Assembly: GCA_964520865.1 (NCBI GenBank)
Contig: CAZFOY010000013.1
Location: 1-64,000 of the forward strand
Source of the DNA: CAVQCT01 sp964520865
GTDB taxonomy: Bacteria > Zixibacteria > MSB-5A5 > GN15 > FEB-12
DNA: 64,000 nucleotides
Direction of reading: 5' to 3'
Both the position numbers and the translations under genes were made by a program. Positions 43,900 to 51,747 of the stretch are shown one piece after another (position 1 is the first letter of the stretch; every line of letters begins with the position of its first letter). The notes under the pieces were generated by a model. It was given only the letters and a program-made list of their open reading frames with translations. It had not been told where the DNA came from and searched no databases.

Positions 43900-45612
43900 T
43901 TATTTTCCCGATGTTTTCTGTATCTTTGCCCAGCTGTCCCGGAGCGAAACGGTGCGATTGAATACCGGTTTCTCCGGAGTAGCATCAACCGAATCGACAC
44001 AGAAATAGCCGTGCCGCATGAACTGAAATTTGGCAAGCTTCGGTGCGTTTTTCAACGACGGTTCCAGCTTGCATCCTCGCAGCACTTCGAGCGAGTTCGG
44101 ATTCAGATCTTCGCGGAAGTCGTGATCCTTGCCCGGTTCTTCGGCGAGGAAAAGATGTTCGTACAAACGGACCTCGGCGTCAACCGCGTGCGGTACGGAG
44201 ACCCAATGCAGCGTCCCTTTGACCTTTCGTCCGTCGGGCGATTCTCCTCCGCGCGAGGCCGGGTCGTAAGTGCAGCGAAGTTCTACCACTTCGCCCGCAT
44301 CATTCTTGATGACTTTCTCACACTTGATGAAGTAGGCATGTTTCAGCCGCACTTCCTTTCCGGGCGAGAGACGGAAGTATTTCGGTGGAGGGACCTCCGC
44401 AAAGTCATCGCGTTCGATGTAAATTTCCCGGGAGAACGGAATCATCCGGGTTCCCGACGATGGATCTTCCGGATTGTTCACCGCTTCAACGTCTTCGACC
44501 TCACCTTCGGGATAATTCTCGATGACGACCTTCAACGGCCGAAGGACGGCCATGACGCGAGGGGCACGGAGATTCAGATCCTCGCGGAGACAATGCTCGA
44601 GCAGGGCGATGTCCACGATACTCTCGCGTTTCGCGACACCTATCTTGTCGCAGAACACCCTGATCGCTTCCGGGGTATACCCCTTGCGTCGGAATCCGGC
44701 GATGGTGGGCATCCGTGGATCGCTCCAGCCGGTGACATGCTTCTCCTGCACCAACTGCAGCAGTTTCCTCTTACTCATCAAGGTGTAATTCAGGTTAAGA
44801 CGCGCAAATTCGATCTGCTGTGGGTGGTATACCTTCAGCTCATCCAGAAACCAGTCATAGAGCGGCCGGTGATCCTCGAATTCCAGCGTGCACAGGGAAT
44901 GAGTGATCTTCTCAATTGAATCCGAAAGACAATGCGTGAAATCGTACATCGGGTACACGTACCACTTATCGCCGGTACGGTGATGATGCGCGTGCTTGAT
45001 ACGATAGATGGCCGGGTCGCGCATATTCATATTTCCCGAGGCCATGTCAATCTTGGCCCGTAGGGTGTGAGACCCGTCCGGGAATTCCCCCTTGCGCATC
45101 CGCTCGAACAGGTCGAGGTTCTCTTCGATTGATCTCGTGCGATAAGGACTGTCCTTACCGGGTTCAGTTAGTGTTCCGCGATACTCACGCACCTCTTCGG
45201 GCGTCAGGTCGCAGACGTACGCTCTGCCCTTCTTGATTAACTCGACCGCGAATTCATACAGCTTGTCGAAATAATCTGAGGCGTGGTACAGGTGTTCGCC
45301 CCAATCGAAGCCAAGCCATTTGACGTCTTCGATGATCGCGTCGGTGTACTCCACGTCCTCTTTGACGGGATTCGTATCGTCGAAACGAAGATGGCAGATG
45401 CCGCCTTTGTTCTCCCCGGCGACGGCGAAATTGAGACAGATCGACTTGGCGTGACCGAGGTGCAGATACCCGTTCGGCTCCGGGGGGAAGCGGGTCACCA
45501 CCCGCCCTCCGTACTTATTCGATTTATTGTCTTCGGCTACGGTCGAGCGAATGAAATCGACCGACGTACTCTCGCCGTTTTTCGATGTGTCTGTTCTGTT
45601 GTTGTTTTCCAT
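43900..45612 (-). CDS. glnS: Glutaminyl-tRNA synthetase
   Basis: This 570-residue class I synthetase has the HIGH-region motif PPEPNGYLHLGHAKSI near residue 42 and the KMSKS-like LMSKRKLL near 278, followed by the beta-barrel anticodon-binding domains ending around residue 560. The N-terminal ~30 residues are polar and variable. With a separate gltX at 47021-48472, this organism charges tRNA-Gln directly. Confidence 0.95.
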   Translation of the reverse strand: MENNNRTDTSKNGESTSVDFIRSTVAEDNKSNKYGGRVVTRFPPEPNGYLHLGHAKSICLNFAVAGENKGGICHLRFDDTNPVKEDVEYTDAIIEDVKWLGFDWGEHLYHASDYFDKLYEFAVELIKKGRAYVCDLTPEEVREYRGTLTEPGKDSPYRTRSIEENLDLFERMRKGEFPDGSHTLRAKIDMASGNMNMRDPAIYRIKHAHHHRTGDKWYVYPMYDFTHCLSDSIEKITHSLCTLEFEDHRPLYDWFLDELKVYHPQQIEFARLNLNYTLMSKRKLLQLVQEKHVTGWSDPRMPTIAGFRRKGYTPEAIRVFCDKIGVAKRESIVDIALLEHCLREDLNLRAPRVMAVLRPLKVVIENYPEGEVEDVEAVNNPEDPSSGTRMIPFSREIYIERDDFAEVPPPKYFRLSPGKEVRLKHAYFIKCEKVIKNDAGEVVELRCTYDPASRGGESPDGRKVKGTLHWVSVPHAVDAEVRLYEHLFLAEEPGKDHDFREDLNPNSLEVLRGCKLEPSLKNAPKLAKFQFMRHGYFCVDSVDATPEKPVFNRTVSLRDSWAKIQKTSGK

Positions 45613-45745
45613 CTTCAGATCAATCCCGTTTATAAGTGGAAAAACCGTACATATCGGGCTGCCTGCGCCGACCTGCTCTCGGCATATTGGGAATATAACA
45701 GCCCGGATGGACGAAGGTTCACCGACAAGTGATCATGGGCGAATC

Positions 45746-46249
45746 TCAGCTCAGTTCGGCAAGCTTCTCGAGCAATTTGTTGTTGTCGGGAATCTCTTGC
45801 AGCTCGACTGCGTCGATGTACTGAATTATGCCTTCCTTATCGATCAGGAAAACGGTCCGTCGGGCAAAGCCCCGACTTTCATCGAAAATTCCGTACCTCC
45901 GGGCTACCTCACCGTGCGGCCAGTAGTCCGACATCAGGGGGAACGGAAGACCGCCCATCGACTTCGCCCACGCCTTATGACAGGGGATTGAGTCGACCGA
46001 AATGCAAAGCAACTGGCAGTCGAGTTCGTCGAACTGCTCGATGATCTCCTTGAATCCGGGAATCTGGTTGGAACAGACCGGGGTCCAGTCGCCCGGATAA
46101 AAGGCTACGACTACCGGCTTTCTCCCCTGGTACCAGGCCAGATTCAACTCCCCCTCGTTGTGAGTCGGGAGAGTGAAATCGGGCGCCTGATCGCCTACGC
46201 GAAGCGGCCTGGTTTCGACGCCGTTCTGTATCAGTTCGTCATTACTCAT
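45746..46249 (-). CDS. Peroxiredoxin (AhpC/TSA family)
   Basis: This protein of about 167 residues has the peroxidatic Cys59 in YPGDWTPVCSNQ, preceded by the APDFTLPTHN start of the family. Further cysteines lie near 80-95 (DELDCQLLCIS and SIPCHKAW), so the resolving residue cannot be fixed by eye. It should reduce peroxides in the cytoplasm. The two adjacent ATGs at 46252 and 46249 lie inside the end of the rubredoxin gene; an earlier in-frame start is less likely. It follows the rubrerythrin and rubredoxin genes in one oxidative-defence group. Confidence 0.9.
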   Translation of the reverse strand: MSNDELIQNGVETRPLRVGDQAPDFTLPTHNEGELNLAWYQGRKPVVVAFYPGDWTPVCSNQIPGFKEIIEQFDELDCQLLCISVDSIPCHKAWAKSMGGLPFPLMSDYWPHGEVARRYGIFDESRGFARRTVFLIDKEGIIQYIDAVELQEIPDNNKLLEKLAELS

Positions 46250-46433
46250 CATAGTCACCGTATAGATCGTCTTCAAAGCTATCTTCATCGTCCACGGTTT
46301 CGTCGTTCAGAAAATCCGTGTCGTCTTCGCTCCACTCGGAGAACTTGCTTTTGGGCGCGCCGCATACCGGGCACATCTCGGGAAGTTCTTCTTCATCGTG
46401 CACATAGCCGCAGATCTCACAGACCCACTGCAT
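46242..46433 (-). CDS. Small rubredoxin-like protein with acidic tail
   Basis: This 63-residue protein has a rubredoxin-type iron site (CEICGY at residues 5-10 and CPVCGAP at 21-27), like the C-terminal domain of rubrerythrin but encoded on its own. The last ~27 residues are strongly acidic (mainly Asp and Glu) and likely disordered. It sits between an erythrin-only ferritin-like gene and a peroxiredoxin gene, so it probably carries electrons to one or both. Confidence 0.85.
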   Translation of the reverse strand: MQWVCEICGYVHDEEELPEMCPVCGAPKSKFSEWSEDDTDFLNDETVDDEDSFEDDLYGDYDE

Positions 46434-46501
46434 CGTGACCTCCTGCTGCAGATGGTTCCAACTGACTCATCTTTGTCGATATAGCCTTTCAACTCGTCCG
46501 G

Positions 46502-47002
46502 CTAATGCTCCATCGGTGAGGATTCATCATACTCGAACCAGTAGTAGTTGCCGGCGAGAGCTTCTTTCTCCGCCATGAGTAACTGATAATGGCCGTTTTC
46601 TTCGTCGGCGAGCTTATCGAATATCTCCTGGAAGGTCGCGTCCTTGATCAATTCCCGCTGCTCCTGGTAATACTTGGTCGCCGCGATTTCCGCTTCGATC
46701 GCAAGGTTCAGGAACTCCATCTCGGTCTTGCGCTCCTCGAGATGTCCCCGGCGAAAGACCTCGGCCAGGGCGTTGATCCCTTTGGGTGGCAGCTCGCCGA
46801 TCTCATCGCCGACATACTTATGAAATATTCCCACCAGCGTTTCTTTGTGGCGGCTTTCGTCGTCGCGAAGATTCTCCAGCTTCCGCTTTGCGTCGTTATT
46901 CGTAGCCTTCTTGGAAAGGAGGTCATAAAAGAAGAAACCATCCTCCTCGCCCTTAATTGCCATCCTGAGAATGTCGGCCACTTCCTGATTCTGTTCGCTC
47001 AT
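46502..47002 (-). CDS. Rubrerythrin-type diiron protein lacking its rubredoxin domain
   Basis: This 166-residue four-helix ferritin-like protein has diiron ligands visible as Glu20, Glu49-xx-His52 (DESRH), Glu103/Glu105 and Glu135-xx-His138 (EENGH). In classic rubrerythrin a rubredoxin domain is fused at the C terminus. Here the protein ends after the erythrin part, and a separate rubredoxin gene follows after about 70 bases. It should reduce hydrogen peroxide. Confidence 0.87.
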   Translation of the reverse strand: MSEQNQEVADILRMAIKGEEDGFFFYDLLSKKATNNDAKRKLENLRDDESRHKETLVGIFHKYVGDEIGELPPKGINALAEVFRRGHLEERKTEMEFLNLAIEAEIAATKYYQEQRELIKDATFQEIFDKLADEENGHYQLLMAEKEALAGNYYWFEYDESSPMEH

Positions 47003-47020
47003 GAATTTACACCTTACTTA

Positions 47021-48472
47021 TTACACGTTATGTTTCTTTTTTATAAAAGCAATAGCCTTATTCAGCCGTTGCAGAACAATCGGTTTGCTCAAAATCACCA
47101 GTATATCGTACAATCCGGGGCCGGTCGGCACACCGGAAACGGCCAGCCGGGTCGGGTGGATCAACTGCCCCTTCTTTACGCCAAGTTCAGTAGCAAGTTC
47201 GGACAGCGCCGCTTCGGTATTGTCGTGAGTGAAGTCGGGGAGTTGCTCGAATTTGGCAGCAAGCGCGGTCAGGAGATCGGCCGCTTGAGGCGTAAACTGT
47301 TTGGCTTCGGCTTCGGGATCGTACTCAAAGGAATTATCGAAAAAGTACCGGCCAAGCCTGACGAAATCAGTCATGCGCCGTGCTCTCTCCTTCAGTGCGG
47401 ATACGACCGTCCGGAGATATACCCATCGTGTTTCCAGCCAATATTTGGAAGTGTAGCCGGCGTCAACAAGCATCGGCGCCACCATGACGGCCAGATCATG
47501 ATCCGATTTCATCATAATATGCTCGCGATTCATTGCCTCAAGCTTCTCTTCATCGAACACAGCGTTCGAGGCGTTAAAATTGTCGGCCGTAAAAAGACGT
47601 ATCAACTCTTCCTTAGTGTACACCTCGCGGTCCGTCTTCGGCGACCACCCGAGCAAACAAAGATAATTGAACATTGCTTCCGGTAGAATGCCCTCCTCAC
47701 GATACTGAGCTACGTCTTTGTCTCCCAAACGCTTTGAGACCTTCCGCTTGTCCGGCCGTAGTATCAGCGGCACATGGCCAAATTTCGGAATCGGCCAACC
47801 GAGCGCACGGTACAGGTGGATCTGCTTGAATGTATTGGTAACATGATCGTTACCCCGGATGACGTGCGATATTCCCATCTCGTGGTCATCGACTACAACG
47901 GCCATATTGTAAGTGGCCGTGCCATCTGATCGGGCAATGATGAAATCCTCAATGTCTTCGCTCCGGCGACTGACTTTGCCTGTGACCATATCGTCGAACT
48001 CGGTCTCACCATCCGGGATCTTCAATCTGATCGCGAACGGTATCCCTTCGGACAGCTTCTGTTCGATCTCGTCCTTCGAAAGGTTGAGGCAGCGGCGATT
48101 ATACCCTGCCGGACCTTTGGCCGCCATCGCCTTTCTCCGATCTTCCTCCAGCTGCTCCGGCGTACAAAAACAACGGTACCCATGACCGCTCTCAAGAACC
48201 TTCTCGGCGTATCCGGAGTAGACGGACAGTCGGCTGGACTGGTAGACGATTTCTCCGTCCCACTCTGTCCCGAGCCATCTTAGAGCGCCGAGGATAGGTT
48301 CGATCAACGACTGATCACTTCGAGCCGTGTCGGTATCCTCGATCCGGATCAGGAACTTGCCGCCTTCGTGTCGGGCAAAGAGGTAATTGGCAATAGCCAT
48401 CCGGGCCGTTCCGACATGAAGATATCCGGACGGGGATGGTGCGATGCGAACTCTTACGGGAGACTGCGTCAT
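47021..48472 (-). CDS. gltX: Glutamyl-tRNA synthetase
   Basis: This 483-residue class I synthetase has RIAPSPSGYLHVGTARMA near residues 9-26 (HIGH region), the DTDTARSD segment and the KMSKS-type DKRKVSKRLGDKDV near 240-253. The C-terminal anticodon-binding domain is complete. It follows the polyproline membrane protein gene by a few bases and precedes the rubrerythrin gene by 18 bases. Confidence 0.95.
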   Translation of the reverse strand: MTQSPVRVRIAPSPSGYLHVGTARMAIANYLFARHEGGKFLIRIEDTDTARSDQSLIEPILGALRWLGTEWDGEIVYQSSRLSVYSGYAEKVLESGHGYRCFCTPEQLEEDRRKAMAAKGPAGYNRRCLNLSKDEIEQKLSEGIPFAIRLKIPDGETEFDDMVTGKVSRRSEDIEDFIIARSDGTATYNMAVVVDDHEMGISHVIRGNDHVTNTFKQIHLYRALGWPIPKFGHVPLILRPDKRKVSKRLGDKDVAQYREEGILPEAMFNYLCLLGWSPKTDREVYTKEELIRLFTADNFNASNAVFDEEKLEAMNREHIMMKSDHDLAVMVAPMLVDAGYTSKYWLETRWVYLRTVVSALKERARRMTDFVRLGRYFFDNSFEYDPEAEAKQFTPQAADLLTALAAKFEQLPDFTHDNTEAALSELATELGVKKGQLIHPTRLAVSGVPTGPGLYDILVILSKPIVLQRLNKAIAFIKKKHNV

Positions 48473-48477
48473 GATGC

Positions 48478-49056
48478 TCAGGAGGTCTGGTTATTGTCTC
48501 GGTCCGGCGGCTCTATCGGAGAGGGCCACTTTCGCTCAGTATTCGTGGTCGACGGCGGCGATGACGGCACATCGGGTTCGCTCGGTGCGGGCGGCGGAGG
48601 TGGAGGTGTCGTCTGCGAAGGCGGCGGTGGCGGAGGAGGAGGGGGCGGCGGCGGTTCCGGCTGCGAAGCTGGCGGAGGTGCTGCCTGAGCGTAATACTGC
48701 GGCGGAGCCGGGGCGGCCGCAGGCCGTTCCGGGACCGGCTCGAAGTTAAACTCGAAGCCTCCGGTCATCCGGGCCAGCAAGTTGTAGATCCAGATCATGA
48801 TCAATTCGAAAAGAGTCCAGAAGAACCCGGCGAAGAACGCAAACACGAGCGGTACCACAATCACCAATATGCCCAACGACACACCGCGCGAGCCAAAATC
48901 TTCACCGCTGAAAAGTGGCGATTCGCCCATCGTCTGCATTAACGCCCCGATCATCGGGATGTAGAACAGCCCAATTACCAATCCGGCAATCAAGTTGCAG
49001 AAGAAAGCGAGCCGAAGAAACGGCCAGACCGGAATTGATTTTAGTTCCAAGCGCAT
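48478..49056 (-). CDS. Membrane protein with long proline-rich tail
   Basis: This protein of about 192 residues has two long hydrophobic segments (about 14-40 and 60-95) in an arrangement like DUF3566-type proteins, followed by a C-terminal half made almost wholly of Pro, Ala, Ser and Glu, including an uninterrupted run of twelve prolines. Its function is unknown. I chose ATG 49056; a TTG at 49074 is the other option. A TTGACA (49087-49092) lies close upstream, so the message may be nearly leaderless. The polyproline run should need elongation factor P for translation. Confidence 0.75.
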   Translation of the reverse strand: MRLELKSIPVWPFLRLAFFCNLIAGLVIGLFYIPMIGALMQTMGESPLFSGEDFGSRGVSLGILVIVVPLVFAFFAGFFWTLFELIMIWIYNLLARMTGGFEFNFEPVPERPAAAPAPPQYYAQAAPPPASQPEPPPPPPPPPPPPSQTTPPPPPPAPSEPDVPSSPPSTTNTERKWPSPIEPPDRDNNQTS

Positions 49057-49176
49057 TTGTGTAATAAGAGACAATCAGGCAAGTTCTGTCAATAGCGGGA
49101 AACAAAAAAAACCGAGCAGAAGCATTTTTTTCGACTCAAATCGACCGGCAAGCAACCAGCTGATTCCAATCTTACG

Positions 49177-51282
49177 TCATTTCGTGAGAATGAACCGAGC
49201 ATCGACAGCCTTACACATCGATTTGTCAGGCGAAGCAATAAACGGATTGATGTCTATCTCGGCGAAACCGCCGAAATCCTTCACCAGCTGAGAGAGTCGG
49301 AGAAGTGTTTCTTCGAGAATCGGCAGATCGGCCGCCGCAGCTCCCCTGAATCCGGTCAGGAGCGGATACGACTTGATCGATTGGATCATCTCACGGGCAC
49401 TGAAATCGGTGAGCGGGTTTATTCGGAAGGCAACATCTTTCATCACCTCGACATAGATTCCCCCCAATCCGAACATGATAAGCGGTCCGAACGAAGGATC
49501 GACCGTCATTCCCATCACCGTCTCAATTCCGCCCATCACCATTTGCTGAAGCGCCACCGAGAAGACCTCTCCCTTTTTCAGCTTGCCGACGCGGCCCTGA
49601 AGCTCTTTGAAAGCATCGCGAGCCTCTTTATCCGTCCTGAGGTCGACCATGACGCCGCCGAATTCGGTCTTGTGAAGAATCGTGGGCGTGTTGATCTTCA
49701 TCACCACCGGATAGCCGATTCGCTTCGCGACTGTCGCGGCCTCGTTTGCCGAACGGGCATATTCGTAACTTGCTGCCGGAATGCCGTAGGCTGTCAGTAT
49801 CTCAATCGCCTGTTCCCCTACTATCGACCGTGCTCCTGCCTGTTGCGCTCCGGAGACGATCTTTCGGACGCGCTCCGAGTCAACTTTGAAATTTCTGTAT
49901 CGTCCCTTTGGCTTCGCCCGCCATTTATTGTAGCTGCTGATCGTAGCGAGCGTCTTGGCGATTGCCTCGGGAAATATGTAGACCGGGATGTTGTTGTCTT
50001 TCAGAAACTCGATACCGGCAGAACTCTCCCCCGCCCCCATGAAGCAGGCGAGCACGGTCTTGTCCGTATCTTTGAGGGATTCATGAATATTCCTGGCGAC
50101 ATCGAGCTGGTCGATCGTAACCGGTGGAACGAATATCGGGACGATTGAGTCATACCTCTTATCGTGCTTGACGGCGTCGAGCGTCTTCCGGAACTCTGCC
50201 CCGCCCGCACCGGCTACCATGTCCATTGGATTGGAGAACGATGCTTCGGCGACGATGAACTTCTTCAACTGCCTCACGGTCGCCGGAGAGAGGGCCGGCA
50301 TTTCCATTCCATGATTTATGAGCGCGTCGGTGGCGAGAATACCCGGGCCGCCTGCGTTGGTAACGACTGCAACTCGATTCCCTTTCGGGACCGGCTGATT
50401 GGAGAGTGCCGCCGCGACATCGAATAGGTCTTCAACAGTTTCGACACGCATAACACCTGTCTGCTCGAACAACGCATCCACGGCTACATCGAGACCGGCC
50501 AGCGCCCCGGTGTGTGACGAAGCTGCCTTTGCGCCCAGTTTGGTTCGGCCCGATTTCACCGCCACGATCGGCTTGGTACGGGAGACTTCGCGGGCAATGA
50601 CCGTGAAATTGCTCGGATTGCCGAAATTCTCGAGATACATGAGAATGATGTCGGTGTTGGGGTCGTCCTTGAGATAGGCAAGGATGTCATTCGAGGAAAT
50701 GTCGGCCTTGTTGCCGATCGAAGCTACAACGGAGAAGCCGATTCCAAGCTCCTTTGCCTGGTTCATGATCGCCTCGCCCATTGCGCCGGACTGCGTAATG
50801 AATCCGACTCTTCCCCGTTTCGGATAGGTCTTGCCGAAAGTGGCATTGAGCGACACTTCGGGATGCGTGTTGACAATACCGAAGCAGTTCGGACCGATCA
50901 TCCTCATGCCGTACTCGTTGACGATCTTGAGCACTTCCAACTCGCGCTTCTTTCCCTCCGGCCCGACTTCAGAGAAGCCTGCCGAAATCACGACCAACCC
51001 CTTCACCCCTTTTTCACCGCACTGGCGAACGACGTCGCAAACCAGCTCTTTTCTGACGATGACAATTGCCAGATCGACCGCATCGGGGACATCGAGGATC
51101 GTCGTATATGCCTTTATGGAGTGTATCACTGGTGCTTTCGGATTTACGGGAAAAACTTTGCCGTGAAACTCGGCCATCAGAATGTTGTGCAGGGTCTCAC
51201 GACCGATCGTGCCTTTCTGGGTGGAAGCGCCAATGACGGCAACGGATTTCGGTTCGAATATAGGGGCTAAATCACTTTTCAT
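49177..51282 (-). CDS. ADP-forming acetyl-CoA (acyl-CoA) synthetase, fused alpha-beta
   Basis: This 701-residue protein joins the CoA-binding and CoA-ligase domains (about 1-460; IGASTQKGTIGRE near 18, phospho-His region SSHTGALAG near 255) to an ATP-grasp domain (about 480-700; NTPTILHKTEFGGVMVDL). It converts acyl-CoA, ADP and phosphate to acid, CoA and ATP. No GNAT domain is attached. I chose ATG 51282, two codons after a possible TTG. This is a second substrate-level ATP route besides buk/ptb. Confidence 0.92.
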   Translation of the reverse strand: MKSDLAPIFEPKSVAVIGASTQKGTIGRETLHNILMAEFHGKVFPVNPKAPVIHSIKAYTTILDVPDAVDLAIVIVRKELVCDVVRQCGEKGVKGLVVISAGFSEVGPEGKKRELEVLKIVNEYGMRMIGPNCFGIVNTHPEVSLNATFGKTYPKRGRVGFITQSGAMGEAIMNQAKELGIGFSVVASIGNKADISSNDILAYLKDDPNTDIILMYLENFGNPSNFTVIAREVSRTKPIVAVKSGRTKLGAKAASSHTGALAGLDVAVDALFEQTGVMRVETVEDLFDVAAALSNQPVPKGNRVAVVTNAGGPGILATDALINHGMEMPALSPATVRQLKKFIVAEASFSNPMDMVAGAGGAEFRKTLDAVKHDKRYDSIVPIFVPPVTIDQLDVARNIHESLKDTDKTVLACFMGAGESSAGIEFLKDNNIPVYIFPEAIAKTLATISSYNKWRAKPKGRYRNFKVDSERVRKIVSGAQQAGARSIVGEQAIEILTAYGIPAASYEYARSANEAATVAKRIGYPVVMKINTPTILHKTEFGGVMVDLRTDKEARDAFKELQGRVGKLKKGEVFSVALQQMVMGGIETVMGMTVDPSFGPLIMFGLGGIYVEVMKDVAFRINPLTDFSAREMIQSIKSYPLLTGFRGAAAADLPILEETLLRLSQLVKDFGGFAEIDINPFIASPDKSMCKAVDARFILTK

Positions 51283-51516
51283 AATCAATTCTACAACAAG
51301 AGGTTACAGACACTCCAAAGCCGCGGAACCAAATTGCGTTTGGACCACGAAGTCATAGAGGTCCGGTGTAATGTCAACAGGAATGAACGGTTCGGACTGC
51401 AAAAGTCAAGCTAAAGTTGGGTGAAGAGAGACGCGCAGAGCATCTTCCATTCTGGGCGGTGTCGGATAGCAACGAATCGTCCTATGGTGCCAGAACCGTG
51501 CCGCAGATTCTTTCTA

Positions 51517-51616
51517 NNNNNNNNNNNNNNNNNNNNNNNNNNNNNNNNNNNNNNNNNNNNNNNNNNNNNNNNNNNNNNNNNNNNNNNNNNNNNNNNNNNN
51601 NNNNNNNNNNNNNNNN
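51517..51616. other. Assembly gap of 100 N
   Basis: Exactly 100 undetermined bases join two contigs. A round number suggests a scaffold gap of unknown true length. Order and distance between the acs and ppdK sides are therefore not certain. Confidence 0.98.
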
Positions 51617-51625
51617 GGGTTGGCC

Positions 51626-51647
51626 GCGGGCCGGAAGACCGGGCCGC
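51626..51647. repeat. GC-rich palindrome beside the gap
   Basis: GCGGGCCGG (51626-51634) pairs with CCGGGCCGC (51639-51647) with one mismatch around a 4-base loop, starting ten bases after the gap. It looks like one end of an interspersed palindromic repeat, which could have broken the assembly. Confidence 0.45.
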
Positions 51648-51675
51648 CCTACCGGAGAGATTCGGCAAACCACTC

Positions 51676-51708
51676 AAAACAAAAAACCGCCTCGCGGGTG
51701 CGAGGCGG
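51676..51708 (-). terminator. Rho-independent terminator of ppdK
   Basis: On the minus strand a perfect 9-bp stem (51700-51708 with 51687-51695, four-base loop) is followed by TTTTTTGTTTT. It lies 40 bases after the ppdK stop. Confidence 0.9.
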
Positions 51709-51747
51709 TGTATCAGTCAAAATGATATCGGGTCGATTGTGAAAGTC

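Larger units (their letters stand above)
51289..51747. other. Intergenic region around the assembly gap
   Basis: No gene is seen in the readable parts. The acs side (51289-51516) has a short inverted repeat, CCAAA with TTTGG near 51332-51346, and a TTGACA on the minus strand near 51371-51376 without a good -10 box. The ppdK side holds a GC-rich hairpin at 51626-51647 and the ppdK terminator. Content of the gap itself is unknown. Confidence 0.5.

Noticed and set aside
43867..44919. Long plus-strand open frame opposite glnS
   Set aside because: It is antisense to a certain synthetase gene, has no ribosome binding site and no recognisable motif.
45640..45720. Nested inverted repeats between glnS and the peroxiredoxin gene (GGGCTG with CAGCCC, inner GCCGA with TCGGC)
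   Set aside because: The outer arms are far apart and no T run follows on either strand, so a terminator or structured RNA cannot be supported.
48590..48680. GGCGGC-rich stretch looking like a simple DNA repeat
   Set aside because: It is the coding sequence of the polyproline tail on the minus strand and not an independent repeat element.
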